The notes under the pieces were generated by a model, which made no database searches, was not told the DNA's origin, and saw nothing but the letters and a program-made list of their open reading frames with translations. From DATKKG01 sp035543015 (GTDB taxonomy: Archaea > Thermoproteota > Nitrososphaeria > Conexivisphaerales > DTJL01), in contig DATKKG010000008.1 in NCBI GenBank assembly GCA_035543015.1, forward strand, positions 1-50,469: DNA of 50,469 nucleotides, given 5' to 3'. A program made the position numbers and the translations under genes. Shown in pieces: positions 1 to 7,574 of this stretch. The stretch's first letter is position 1, and each line of letters starts with the position of its first letter.

Positions 1-758
1 GCGATGTTAGTTCCGTTGCCCGTGTTGCCTCCTGCGTAGATCGGGGTGGCCCCGTAGGCCTCCTGTATCTGCTGCGCGTAGTAGACGGCTCCGACGTTGC
101 CAGTCGAAATGAGCGTGGGTGACGCGCCGCCGGTGGAGAGCTGGGTTAGGCCGGTGTACATTGGCTGGAAGTAGGTGTAGTTGCTCAGGCCGAAGATGGC
201 CGCCACGTTGAGCGTCGTGGGCAGCTGCACCGGCTGAGTGTTGGCGAAGAAGGTCACGCCGTCCTTCTGGAAGGTGGAGAACGTGGTGCTGAGGGCCTTG
301 GAGACGTCAGATATGCTTCCAGAGACCCCCATGAGCATCCTATCCGAGCTCGAATATGTGACCTGGAGGTTGTAGGACGTGAAGTAGCTCTGGAGGGCTT
401 GGTAGTCGCTCGTGGTCGGCGAGAACTGGGCTGCGATCTGGGCTGGCGTCAGGAAGTGGTGAAAGAGTGGCGATGACTTGTTGTAGATGTCTGAAAGAGT
501 GGACTTGAATGTCGCTTGGTTGCGCATTGGCAGGAAGACGGTGAAGCTCACCTGCGTTGAGGAAGCCGGAGAACCCACCGCCGTCGCGTTCTGGATGACG
601 ACGGGCACGCTCCCCGGGACCGAGGTCAGGGCCGCCAATGGGGCCGACTGGCTCGCTCCAAGGAAGGAAGTGAAGGTTCCCGCCGTTGCGCTCACCGAGA
701 GAAATGCCATTAGAAAGACTGCCGAAAGGGTAAGAGTCAGCTTGTATGAGACTCTCAT
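1..758 (-). CDS. Secreted S53 (sedolisin/kumamolisin-type) serine peptidase, partial
   Basis: The reading frame runs from ATG at 758 leftwards and is still open at the window edge, so only about 252 N-terminal residues are visible. The first ~25 residues are a signal peptide (MRVSYKLTLTLSAVFLMAFL, then small residues). Residues ~60-190 match the pro-kumamolisin activation domain: a QVSFTVFLP strand, SSPLFHHFLTPAQIAAQFSP, a SYFTSYNLQVT helix/strand, and a conserved LPTTLNVAAIFGL near the propeptide end. The start of the mature catalytic domain follows. In this family the propeptide is removed at low pH and the peptidase acts outside the cell with a Ser-Glu-Asp triad, which lies outside the window here. 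A TATA-like box sits about 30 nt before the ATG. The likely role is digestion of external protein, often in acidic habitats (inference). Confidence 0.85.
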   Translation of the reverse strand, partial: MRVSYKLTLTLSAVFLMAFLSVSATAGTFTSFLGASQSAPLAALTSVPGSVPVVIQNATAVGSPASSTQVSFTVFLPMRNQATFKSTLSDIYNKSSPLFHHFLTPAQIAAQFSPTTSDYQALQSYFTSYNLQVTYSSSDRMLMGVSGSISDVSKALSTTFSTFQKDGVTFFANTQPVQLPTTLNVAAIFGLSNYTYFQPMYTGLTQLSTGGASPTLISTGNVGAVYYAQQIQEAYGATPIYAGGNTGNGTNI

Positions 759-785
759 CGCAAGGTTGCTCTGCTAGGCCTAGTA

Positions 786-793
786 GATAAATT
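786..793 (-). promoter_or_regulatory. TATA-like box of the S53 peptidase gene
   Basis: On the minus strand this reads AATTTATC. It is centred about 31 nt before the ATG at 758, which would place the transcript start at or next to the start codon. Confidence 0.5.
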
Positions 794-1026
794 CTTACGC
801 GGAATGCCCATGGCTCAAGTTCTTGGAATTATCGCAGTCCATAACCAGTGTTTCTGCGATAGATGCCATTTCCGAGTGAAATGTTGACAAAGGGGCGGAG
901 TCTGCAGCCCCCGCCTCCTGCTGCCTTCGCCCCGAAAATAACCTCGCAAAGAGAACAGAGGACGGGGGAGAAGGCGGCCCGTTCAATTCCATGAACGGCT
1001 GGCCCGGGCCTGTTCAAAAGAGGTGG

Positions 1027-1034
1027 ATTATATC
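1027..1034 (+). promoter_or_regulatory. TATA-like box of the DUF4382 gene
   Basis: ATTATATC stands out from GC-rich surroundings, centred 27 nt before the ATG at 1058. The spacing suits a leaderless archaeal transcript. The rest of the 759-1057 interval shows no convincing gene. Confidence 0.55.
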
Positions 1035-1057
1035 TTGGTCCACCCAGGGACCATGCT

Positions 1058-2239
1058 ATGAGCTCAAGGAGGAACGTCGTCCTGTCGAGCGTCGCCGCGC
1101 TGGCGCTGGCCGTGGTCATACTGACCGCCGGCAGCCTGGCAGGGATCCTGCCGACCTCGCAGAACGTCCAGGTGACCAACAACATGTCGAACCAGGGGGG
1201 CAACCAGGGCGCCACGACTACGACGACGGCCGGCGGCAGCCCTGGAGGGGAGAGTCCCCAGCCCGCCCAGACGGGGACCCTCTCGATCCTCGCCACGGAC
1301 CCTCCTCAGGTCCCTTCGGGCGTTACTTCTGTGTACATGACTTTTGACCAGGTCCTGCTGCATCCCTCGGGCTCCTCCTCCCAGAACGGATGGATCGCGC
1401 TGAACGCGTCTGCCACCGTCGACGCCATTAGCCTGATCGGCGTGGGCCAGACCATCATCAGCGCCAGAGTCCCGGTAGGGTCGTACGACGGAGTCGAGCT
1501 CCACCTGAACTCCGCCATGGTGACCTACAACGGCTCCACCTTCTCCGTCGCGCCGGCATCCAACAACTACGAGGCCACGCTCGCAGGCGTCGTTCAGGTG
1601 AGCGGCTCGCAGGGCAGCGCGGTGATGCTGGACATACAGCCTCTCGTCCTCAACGTCGCGAGCACGGGGGGCCCGGCCTTCGTCTTCAATGCGGCCCTCA
1701 GCGCCATCAGCCTCAACGCCAGCGACGTCACCCCCGGAATGAACAGCACCGGCTTCAGGTTCGACCTTTCGAACCTCACCTGGTGGGGACACTTCTCATC
1801 CACCGTAACGAGCAACATAACCATCACGGGGGAGCAGCTGACCAACAGCTCCTTCAGCGTCACCGTCAAGAACACGGGCGACACCTCCCAAGTCCTCCGG
1901 ATGGCGATCCTCTCCATCCCGAGCGGGCCGATCGCCAACCCGCCCAGGTCCATGCCCTTCTACCAGCTCCCGACCCTCTCCAGCTCCTTCAGCTTCGCCG
2001 TGCAGCCTGACGGGACGCTGCAGCTCCTCCCGTCTGCTGAGGTCTCGCTGAACGTCACCCGCTTCATCAACCCCATCTTCGCGCAAGGAGGATACACGCT
2101 GGCGCCGGGCGCCTCCGTGACCCTGAAGTACAGCGGCTCCATCAACCTCTTGTCGATCAGCTCGTCGGGACTCGGCTACGAGATAACCGTCGTTTCGGAC
2201 ACCACGCAGACGGTCGCCATCTCGGGCACGATGCCCTGA
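1058..2239 (+). CDS. Secreted or membrane-anchored DUF4382 protein
   Basis: 393 residues. An N-terminal hydrophobic segment (about residues 8-31) acts as signal peptide or anchor. A Thr/Gly/Ser-rich linker follows (residues ~40-75) and then a DUF4382 domain beginning GTLSILATDPPQVPSGVTSVY with the family's ..VYMTFDQVLLH.. strand, a GW turn and a PVGSYDGVELHL segment. The C-terminal half (residues ~240-393) is beta-rich, with many NxS/T sequons, and looks like an Ig-like or adhesin-type domain. DUF4382 proteins are extracytoplasmic and of unknown biochemical function. The gene has its own promoter and stands alone between the peptidase (divergent) and the Lrp regulator. A cell-surface role is inferred from the architecture only. 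Confidence 0.8.
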   Translation: MSSRRNVVLSSVAALALAVVILTAGSLAGILPTSQNVQVTNNMSNQGGNQGATTTTTAGGSPGGESPQPAQTGTLSILATDPPQVPSGVTSVYMTFDQVLLHPSGSSSQNGWIALNASATVDAISLIGVGQTIISARVPVGSYDGVELHLNSAMVTYNGSTFSVAPASNNYEATLAGVVQVSGSQGSAVMLDIQPLVLNVASTGGPAFVFNAALSAISLNASDVTPGMNSTGFRFDLSNLTWWGHFSSTVTSNITITGEQLTNSSFSVTVKNTGDTSQVLRMAILSIPSGPIANPPRSMPFYQLPTLSSSFSFAVQPDGTLQLLPSAEVSLNVTRFINPIFAQGGYTLAPGASVTLKYSGSINLLSISSSGLGYEITVVSDTTQTVAISGTMP

Positions 2240-2317
2240 GGCCGGCCGGCGTCCTGTGGCCCTCCGCGAACGGCGCAATTTTATTGGTTATTCCCAAGCA
2301 TTAGTAAGAGAAATCAC

Positions 2318-2325
2318 ATTTATAA
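2318..2325 (+). promoter_or_regulatory. TATA-like box of the Lrp/AsnC gene
   Basis: ATTTATAA lies 40-47 nt before the GTG at 2365. A purine-rich GAGGTGGAG at 2345-2353 may serve as a Shine-Dalgarno element in the short leader. Confidence 0.5.
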
Positions 2326-2364
2326 GGGGGCTTTCTAAATCGTAGAGGTGGAGCGGATACCGTA

Positions 2365-2823
2365 GTGAACAAATTCGACGAGATTGACATGAAGATACTC
2401 AAGGAGCTTGTGGTGGACGCGGGTCAGTCCGTGCCGAAACTCAGCAAGAAGATTCAGGTTAACCCGTCGGTGACCTACAGCAGGATCAAGAGGCTCGTCA
2501 AGAAGGGTCTCATCAAGAACTTCACGGTGGAGGTCAACGAAGACCTCCTCGGCTGGAAGGTCCTGGCGTACGTGGGCGTCAACTCGGACGCCAAGGAGCG
2601 CGACTCCGTATTGAAGCAGCTCTTGGCCGAGGACGAGGTAAGGGAAGTAGCCGAGGTGACGGGAAGGTTCGACTTTCTCGTGACCATCAAGTCAAGGAGC
2701 CTAGAGGAGCTGCACAACACGGTCTCCAGCAGGATAGGGAACATAAGCGGCGTCCAGCACACGGAGACCTTCATAGCCATGAGGACGGGCGTGAGGCCGC
2801 CCTCCTACGTCACGAAGAGCTAA
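2365..2823 (+). CDS. Lrp/AsnC family transcription regulator
   Basis: 152 residues, the usual length for the family, starting with GTG. Residues ~4-60 form the winged helix-turn-helix (DEIDMKILKELV, then NPSVTYSRIKRLVKKGLI as recognition helix and wing). Residues ~70-150 form the RAM (ligand-binding, oligomerisation) domain, with REVAEVTGRFDFLVTI and a terminal beta strand. These proteins bind amino acids and regulate amino acid metabolism genes, often including their own. The stop codon overlaps by 4 nt the stop of the convergent threonine synthase gene, so the two transcripts run into each other. A regulatory link between them is possible but is not shown by the sequence. Confidence 0.9.
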   Translation: MNKFDEIDMKILKELVVDAGQSVPKLSKKIQVNPSVTYSRIKRLVKKGLIKNFTVEVNEDLLGWKVLAYVGVNSDAKERDSVLKQLLAEDEVREVAEVTGRFDFLVTIKSRSLEELHNTVSSRIGNISGVQHTETFIAMRTGVRPPSYVTKS

Positions 2824-4067
2824 GCGAGGACCCTGTCGAGTGCAGCCAGGCTCGGGTCTACCGTAGGCACGGGGCCAACCAGTTTTCTGATCGAATCGAT
2901 GTCCTTCAGCCCCGAGCCTGTGACCAGGACCGCCACCCTGTCGGACCTGTCGATGATCCCCTCCTTGAGCAGCTTCCTGAGGCCGGCGACGCCCGCCGCA
3001 CCGCTGGGCTCGGCGAAGACGCCCTCCAGCCTCGCCAGGTCCTTCACTGCCCCGAGGATCTCGTCGTCAGTCACCGACTCCCCCACCCCCTTTGTCTTGG
3101 CCACCCCCTCCATCGAAGAGTCCGCGTCCCATGGGTAGGGGTCTTCCAGCCCCGACGCTATTGTATGGGGGTGAGGTTCGGCCTTCACCTCGCTGGCGGG
3201 CACGCCTGCCTTCAGGGCCCTCACCAGGGCGGAGTTGCCCTCCGGCTGGACGGGTACGAGCCTGGGATACTCCTCCGCAAGGCCCAGCTCCTTCAGGTCC
3301 CTGATGCCCTTCCACAGGCCGGCCGCGAGGCAGCTGGAACCCGTCGGGGCGAGCACCCAGTCGTATGGCCGCCAGCCGAAGGCTTCTGCGAGCTCGAAAG
3401 AAATGGTCTTTGGTCCCTCCATCTGGTAGGGGTTAAAGGGACCGAAGCTGGGAGACGGGTACCATCCCTTTCGGCGAACCGCCTCCCTCATCATGCTGAC
3501 GGTGGGGTCCTCCCCCCTTTCGATGCCCCGCACCTTGATTACCTTGGCTCCGAAGAGCGTCAGCTGCGCGACCTTGGCGTCGCTGGCCGAGTCAAGGACG
3601 AATGCGACCGCCCTGAGCCCTGCAGCGGCGGCGTACGCCGAAAGGGAGGCCGCCGCGTTGCCGCTGCTGGCGGTGGTGACTGTCTTCACCTTCTTCTCGA
3701 CGGCCTTGGCCACGCTGACGGCCATGGACCTGTCCTTGAAGGAGCCCGTGGGGTTCCTGGTTTCGTCCTTGAGATAGAGACCGTCCATGCCCAGCTCCTC
3801 CCCCAGCCTCCTGGCATGGATCAGGGGGGTCCCTCCCTCGCCGAGCCTGGGGGCGAGCTCCGCTCGTGCCGGGAGCAGTTCGGCCCAGCGCCAGACATCC
3901 CTTGGCCTCGATGCGAGGTCCCCCTTGGTCAGGGTCTCCTTCGCCCCTTCGTAGTCGTAGGAGATGTCCAGCCTCCCCAGGTCATCCTTGTCGCACATGA
4001 CCGGCATGGAGGCGGGGTCGTACTCCTTGCCGCACTTCGAGCATCGCATCCGTGTTACGAGGCTCAT
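2820..4067 (-). CDS. thrC: Threonine synthase
   Basis: 415 residues. It converts O-phosphohomoserine to threonine and is PLP-dependent and cytoplasmic. The N-terminus carries a zinc-ribbon-like CSKCG..C element (residues ~9-25) common in archaeal ThrC. The PLP lysine sits in NPTGSFKDRSM (around residue 110), followed by TASSGNAAASLSAYA, which contacts the cofactor phosphate. VLAPTGSSCLAAG and VLVTGSGLKD match later cofactor-site strands. ATG at 4067 is chosen because it places the CxxC element at the extreme N-terminus. A second, shorter ThrC-like protein lies at 28136-29248, so one of the two may have another substrate. This copy looks the more canonical of the pair. Confidence 0.9.
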   Translation of the reverse strand: MSLVTRMRCSKCGKEYDPASMPVMCDKDDLGRLDISYDYEGAKETLTKGDLASRPRDVWRWAELLPARAELAPRLGEGGTPLIHARRLGEELGMDGLYLKDETRNPTGSFKDRSMAVSVAKAVEKKVKTVTTASSGNAAASLSAYAAAAGLRAVAFVLDSASDAKVAQLTLFGAKVIKVRGIERGEDPTVSMMREAVRRKGWYPSPSFGPFNPYQMEGPKTISFELAEAFGWRPYDWVLAPTGSSCLAAGLWKGIRDLKELGLAEEYPRLVPVQPEGNSALVRALKAGVPASEVKAEPHPHTIASGLEDPYPWDADSSMEGVAKTKGVGESVTDDEILGAVKDLARLEGVFAEPSGAAGVAGLRKLLKEGIIDRSDRVAVLVTGSGLKDIDSIRKLVGPVPTVDPSLAALDRVLA

Positions 4068-4269
4068 CCTTCCTCGTCCTCGAGTTTGCCGAAGGAGTTT
4101 TTCTGCCTTTCCTCAACGCATCCCCTGGGCCCTTGGGTCCCCTCACGTTGCCGCGCCGTGGACGGACGTCTTTGTCTTCGCAGGTCCGAGCCCACGTCCA
4201 GGACCAGATGGATAGCGAAGAAAGGACCCGGAACCGTCACGAAGTACCGCTAGTTTGCCGGTCGTGCAG

Positions 4270-4303
4270 AAAAAAGGTCGACTGTTGCTCGCGGTCAGAA
4301 AAA
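4270..4303 (-). terminator. T-run terminator region behind the small secreted protein gene
   Basis: On the minus strand a T5 run (4303-4299) and a T6 run (4275-4270) follow the stop codon at 4336 within 35-65 nt. T-runs without a strong hairpin are the usual archaeal termination signal. The rest of 4068-4335 holds only the threonine synthase upstream region. Confidence 0.4.
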
Positions 4304-4335
4304 GTCGTCTGATTGAGTGCCCAATCTCTCGCTGG

Positions 4336-4845
4336 CTAGCTGAAGTGAAGCGTGTACGTTATGTCCCCTTGATCATAGGATCCAAACATGTACCACACGA
4401 ATACGCCAGTGCCCTGCAGGCCTCTGAGACCTCCCGTTCCATAGAGCACCGTTGCCCATCCGTTGGAGGTGAGACTCACTCCGTCGTATGCTTCATAGAT
4501 GGAGATGGCGAATCTCCCGGACAGTGTTCCATAGGGGGTCGTCATTGCTGAAACGTCGTAGAAGCCCATGCCCCACAAGCGCATGGTGCCGTCCGCGTAC
4601 CAAATGACATAGTAGTACTGGGTCTTCGTGGCGGTCATGTCACCAGTGTAGGTGAGCGTATACTGCCCCCATTCGTGGTAGTTGCCGTTGCTGTCGGTGT
4701 AGGAGCCATAGACGGTGGTGCCGGTCAGCAGCATATGTGCGTTGACCGCGAATGTAGTCGGCCTGTGGGCCAAGACGGGCACTGCAACGTAGACCTGGGC
4801 GAACAGAAGTGGAATCAGGAATAGGGCCAAGATTTTCGTATTCAT
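4336..4845 (-). CDS. Small secreted beta-rich protein of unknown function
   Basis: 169 residues. A clear signal peptide (MNTKILALFLIPLLFAQVYV, cleavage probably after VLA at residue ~26) is followed by a mature part rich in Tyr, Gly, Thr and Trp with alternating hydrophobic residues, as in a single beta-barrel domain. I do not recognise the family. A similar style of protein is encoded at 7575-8249, but I see no clear sequence similarity between them. Its TATA box lies inside a perfect 18-bp palindrome, suggesting tight regulation. It stands alone, next to an AT-rich gene-poor interval, and could be a recently acquired or niche-specific secreted protein. Confidence 0.75.
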   Translation of the reverse strand: MNTKILALFLIPLLFAQVYVAVPVLAHRPTTFAVNAHMLLTGTTVYGSYTDSNGNYHEWGQYTLTYTGDMTATKTQYYYVIWYADGTMRLWGMGFYDVSAMTTPYGTLSGRFAISIYEAYDGVSLTSNGWATVLYGTGGLRGLQGTGVFVWYMFGSYDQGDITYTLHFS

Positions 4846-4871
4846 TACGGTCAGTGATAATCAGTGGAAAG

Positions 4872-4889
4872 TGAAATATAAATATTTCA
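4872..4889 (-). promoter_or_regulatory. Perfect palindrome over the TATA box of the small secreted protein gene
   Basis: TGAAATAT-AA-ATATTTCA has 8-bp arms with a 2-nt centre. The minus-strand TATA element (ATTTATAT, 4883-4876) lies within it, about 35 nt before the ATG at 4845. A repressor bound here would block TBP. The protein that binds it is unknown. Confidence 0.5.
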
Positions 4890-5010
4890 GGATTGGTTGA
4901 AAGATATGAAGAACTGTCTATAGACACTAGACTAATCATGATATCCTTGTTGAATAAGGGAGTGCTTTTAGCATGACACTAGTGACGTTAAGTTGCAACT
5001 AGTTCTGAGG

Positions 5011-5249
5011 CTACAGAGTATTACTTGACATGAGTCTCGTACCGACATCCAAGAATCCTCCCTGGCTCACCATGTTCTCAACAGATTGGTTAGCAGTCTG
5101 CGATATTCTTTCCCAGCATGGCTGCCCGACCCGTATCCTAGTGCTGCTGATTTCTCTTCCCGCGGCAGAGGACTTCCACGAACTTCAGTACACAGAGCCA
5201 ACCTTTGCCAGCCAAATATGGAGCATTTGACTTCACACAAACCCCACAC
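5011..5249 (-). pseudogene. Possible decayed coding remnant in an AT-rich interval
   Basis: The 4846-5449 interval is much more AT-rich than the rest of the window and has no intact gene of normal length. On the minus strand, protein-like sequence appears in two frames that would join only through a frameshift near 5160. One piece reads LAGKGWLCVLKFVEVLCR upstream of the break. The other, ending with TAG at 5013-5011, reads TRIRVGQPCWERISQTANQ and continues to MSSNTL. The family is not recognised. It may instead be an ordinary non-coding spacer with chance open frames. The remainder of the interval (5250-5449) holds only the promoter of the carbamoyltransferase gene. Confidence 0.25.
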
Positions 5250-5410
5250 ATAACTTGAAGACTTGTGATATCAACTTCTAACGGGTTCACTTCGACTACG
5301 GAGCACCTCCGACGACACGTCTGAATGCATTAGACGGCTTCAGCTCCAGATCTAGTATTGATACGCACCGTTGCCGTGAAGGTATTGTCAACTTACTCTC
5401 TAGGACAAAA

Positions 5411-5419
5411 CGTTAAATC
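5411..5419 (+). promoter_or_regulatory. TATA-like box of the carbamoyltransferase gene
   Basis: CGTTAAATC is centred about 35 nt before the ATG at 5450, giving a very short leader. No other TATA-like element is closer to the start. Confidence 0.4.
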
Positions 5420-5449
5420 GATGCGAAATCTCAGCGAGCCCGATTCGCG

Positions 5450-6472
5450 ATGAGGACAGTGGAGCTGACGGGAAGGGACCTTCTGGCGACGCAGGACTGG
5501 AGCAGGGACGAGCTCGAGTATACGATAGAGTCGGCCTCCAAGATCAAGGGGCTCTACAAGACCGGCGCGGTTCCGGAGCTCTTCAAGAACAAGACGATGT
5601 TCATGCTCTTCTACAACACCTCCACGAGGACCCGGTCTAGCTTCGAAGCTGCCGCGACGATGCTGGGCGGACACGCCCAGTTCATCGACTTCGCCACGAC
5701 AAGGGGGTCCGAAGGGGAGGCGGTGAAGGACGTCGCGAGGATGTACGAAAGGCTGGGTGACGTCCTGGGCATCAGGGTCCTCGAGGCGGCGGTCGACTAC
5801 CTCTACGGGAGGGGCCACCAGCTGATCCAGGAATACGCCGACAACTGCGCCATCCCCACCGTCTCCATGGCCGACGACATGTTCCACCCCACCCAGGCCA
5901 TCGCGGACATGATGACCGTGAAGGAGCAGACCGAAGGCAGGTACGAAGGGAAGAAATACGTCATAGCTTGGGCCTACACCGACCATGTGAGGAGCTGGGG
6001 GTCGGTCCAGGACGAGGCGCTCATAGCGTCGCGCTTCGGAATGGACGTAACCATGGCCTACCCCGAGGGATTCGACCTCGACCCCACGGTGATGAACTGG
6101 GCCAAGGAGAACGCCAAGGCCAACGGAAGGGAGTTCAGGATCTCGCACGACCTCGACGAAGCGCTCGAGGGTGCGCTCGTGGTCTTCCCGAGGAGCTGGG
6201 CCAGCCATGAATGCACGTCCGTGGGCATGAACAGGTTCGGCAAGGAGAAGGAGGCGGCCCTCCACAGGAAGCACAGGGAGTGGATCCTGGACCAGAGGAG
6301 GCTGGACCTGATGGACAAGGACGCCATCGTCACCCACGTGCTGCCCGTCTTCAGGGGGGAGGAGGCCACCGACGAGGTCATGGACGGCCCCCACAGCGTG
6401 ATCCTCGACCAGGCAGAGAACCTGCTCTACGTAAGGGCGGCCCTGCTGGCGCTCCTGACCGGCAAGATGTAG
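5450..6472 (+). CDS. Carbamoyltransferase of the knotted AOTC/SOTC/YgeW-like group, substrate unknown
   Basis: 340 residues. It transfers the carbamoyl group between carbamoyl phosphate and an amino-containing acceptor. The carbamoyl-phosphate site is clear: YNTSTRTRSSFEAA (residues ~45-58) and HPTQAIADMM (~145-154). The acceptor site is not that of ornithine transcarbamylase: the DxxxSMG motif is missing. In its place the chain reads KKYVIAWAYT... SRFGMDVTMAYPEGF ... VVFPRSWAS, closest to N-acetyl/N-succinyl-ornithine transcarbamylases and YgeW. The usual HCLP is HVLP, followed by VFRGEEATDEVMDGP and DQAENLLYVRAA. The gene converges on a carbamate kinase with 3 nt between the stops. Together they could cleave a ureido compound to carbamoyl phosphate and then make ATP, or run the other way in synthesis. 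Which acceptor is used cannot be read from the sequence. Confidence 0.8.
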   Translation: MRTVELTGRDLLATQDWSRDELEYTIESASKIKGLYKTGAVPELFKNKTMFMLFYNTSTRTRSSFEAAATMLGGHAQFIDFATTRGSEGEAVKDVARMYERLGDVLGIRVLEAAVDYLYGRGHQLIQEYADNCAIPTVSMADDMFHPTQAIADMMTVKEQTEGRYEGKKYVIAWAYTDHVRSWGSVQDEALIASRFGMDVTMAYPEGFDLDPTVMNWAKENAKANGREFRISHDLDEALEGALVVFPRSWASHECTSVGMNRFGKEKEAALHRKHREWILDQRRLDLMDKDAIVTHVLPVFRGEEATDEVMDGPHSVILDQAENLLYVRAALLALLTGKM

Positions 6473-6475
6473 CGA

Positions 6476-7432
6476 CTATTTCACTATGTGGGTTCCGCTC
6501 TTGCCTTCGACGGCCAGCTTGAGCTTGTTCAGTTCGGCGATTATCGCTTCGTCGCCGCCAGCTTCGACGAACCTCATGCAGGCGAGGACCTTCGGGCCCA
6601 TGGAGCCGGGCAGGAAGTAGCCCTCGTCGTAGAGCTTCCTCATCTCGGGTAGCGGGACCGTCCCCAGCTTCCTCTGCTGCGGGGTGCCAAAGTTGATGCA
6701 GGCGGCGTCGACGTCGGTGAGTATGACGAACTTTTCGGCGCCGATGAGAGAGGCGAGCTTCTGGCCGCCGAGGTCCTTGTCGATGACGGCCTCGACGCCC
6801 CGTGCCTGCGTTCCGTCCTCGACGACCGGGATGCCCCCTCCGCCGCTGGCGATGACCACGAATCCTGCCTCGACCAGGGTCTTGATGGCGGATCGCTCAG
6901 CTATGATCTTGGGGTCCGGGGACGGGACCACCCTCCTCCATCCTCTGCCCGCGTCCTCCTTGTAGACGAAGTCAGGGTGGAGCGAAGCCAGCTTCTTCCC
7001 CTCCTCTTCCGCGTAGAAGGGTCCCACAGGCTTCGAGGGGTTCTTGAAGGCCTTGTCGTCCCCGTCGACTATCATCCTGGTGACGACGGTGACTGCGGTC
7101 TTCTCTATGCCTCTCTTCTTGAGCTCGTTCCTGAGTCCCTGCTGGATCATGTAGCCGATAAGTCCCTGGGTCTCGGCGCCGCAGGCGTCCATTGGATACG
7201 GCGGGAGCTGGTAGAGCTTCGAGCCGGCGTCCTGGCGAAGGAGGTCGTCCCCCACTTGGGGCCCGTTGCCGTGCGTGACGACGACCTTGTAGCCGGCCTC
7301 GATGAGGTCGGCGATGGGCACCGCCGTCTTCTTCACGTTCTCGTACTGTGCCTCGAATGTCCGCTGCTGGCCTCGCTGCAGGAGGGCGTTACCTCCAAGT
7401 GCGATGACGGCTATTCCTTTCTCGCTGGTCAC
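6476..7432 (-). CDS. arcC: Carbamate kinase
   Basis: 318 residues, the normal length for the family. It catalyses carbamoyl phosphate + ADP = ATP + carbamate in the cytoplasm. Family features are all present: an N-terminal VIALGGNALLQRG glycine loop, VVTHGNGPQVGD, AETQGLIGYMIQQ, ASGGGGIPVVED, AVIDKDLGGQKLA, LTDVDAACINFG and a C-terminal PGSMGPKVLACMRF. It starts with GTG at 7432. The promoter carries a perfect 10-bp inverted repeat around the TATA box, so expression is probably controlled. Convergence with the carbamoyltransferase at 5450-6472 suggests a shared pathway that yields ATP from carbamoyl phosphate. No arginine deiminase or other arc gene is visible nearby. Confidence 0.93.
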   Translation of the reverse strand: MTSEKGIAVIALGGNALLQRGQQRTFEAQYENVKKTAVPIADLIEAGYKVVVTHGNGPQVGDDLLRQDAGSKLYQLPPYPMDACGAETQGLIGYMIQQGLRNELKKRGIEKTAVTVVTRMIVDGDDKAFKNPSKPVGPFYAEEEGKKLASLHPDFVYKEDAGRGWRRVVPSPDPKIIAERSAIKTLVEAGFVVIASGGGGIPVVEDGTQARGVEAVIDKDLGGQKLASLIGAEKFVILTDVDAACINFGTPQQRKLGTVPLPEMRKLYDEGYFLPGSMGPKVLACMRFVEAGGDEAIIAELNKLKLAVEGKSGTHIVK

Positions 7433-7436
7433 GCGG

Positions 7437-7471
7437 ATATCACGCCTGGAGGTGCCTTTTTGGCGTGATAT
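7437..7471 (-). promoter_or_regulatory. 10-bp inverted repeat with TATA box upstream of arcC
   Basis: ATATCACGCC (7437-7446) and GGCGTGATAT (7462-7471) are perfect reverse complements separated by 15 nt. The minus-strand TATA element CTTATATC (7474-7467) overlaps the distal arm. The proximal arm lies just before the GTG start at 7432. Half-site centres are 25 nt apart, suggesting an operator for a dimeric regulator or two bound dimers that would cover TBP and the transcript start. Confidence 0.6.
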
Positions 7472-7574
7472 AAGCGTTGGGAGCCGCGAAACGGAAAGGC
7501 CCGCGCCGGGGACCGAGCCAAGCTACCCGCTAGCCGACTGAAGACCAAGAAACGGTCGCTTTGCTGAAGCCGAG

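Noticed and set aside
487..777. 96-codon plus-strand frame at the left edge
   Set aside because: Antisense to the signal peptide and propeptide of the sedolisin-type peptidase, which has clear family features and a promoter.
3165..4253. 362-codon frame antisense to threonine synthase
   Set aside because: Low-complexity shadow frame. The minus strand holds a complete threonine synthase with all its motifs.
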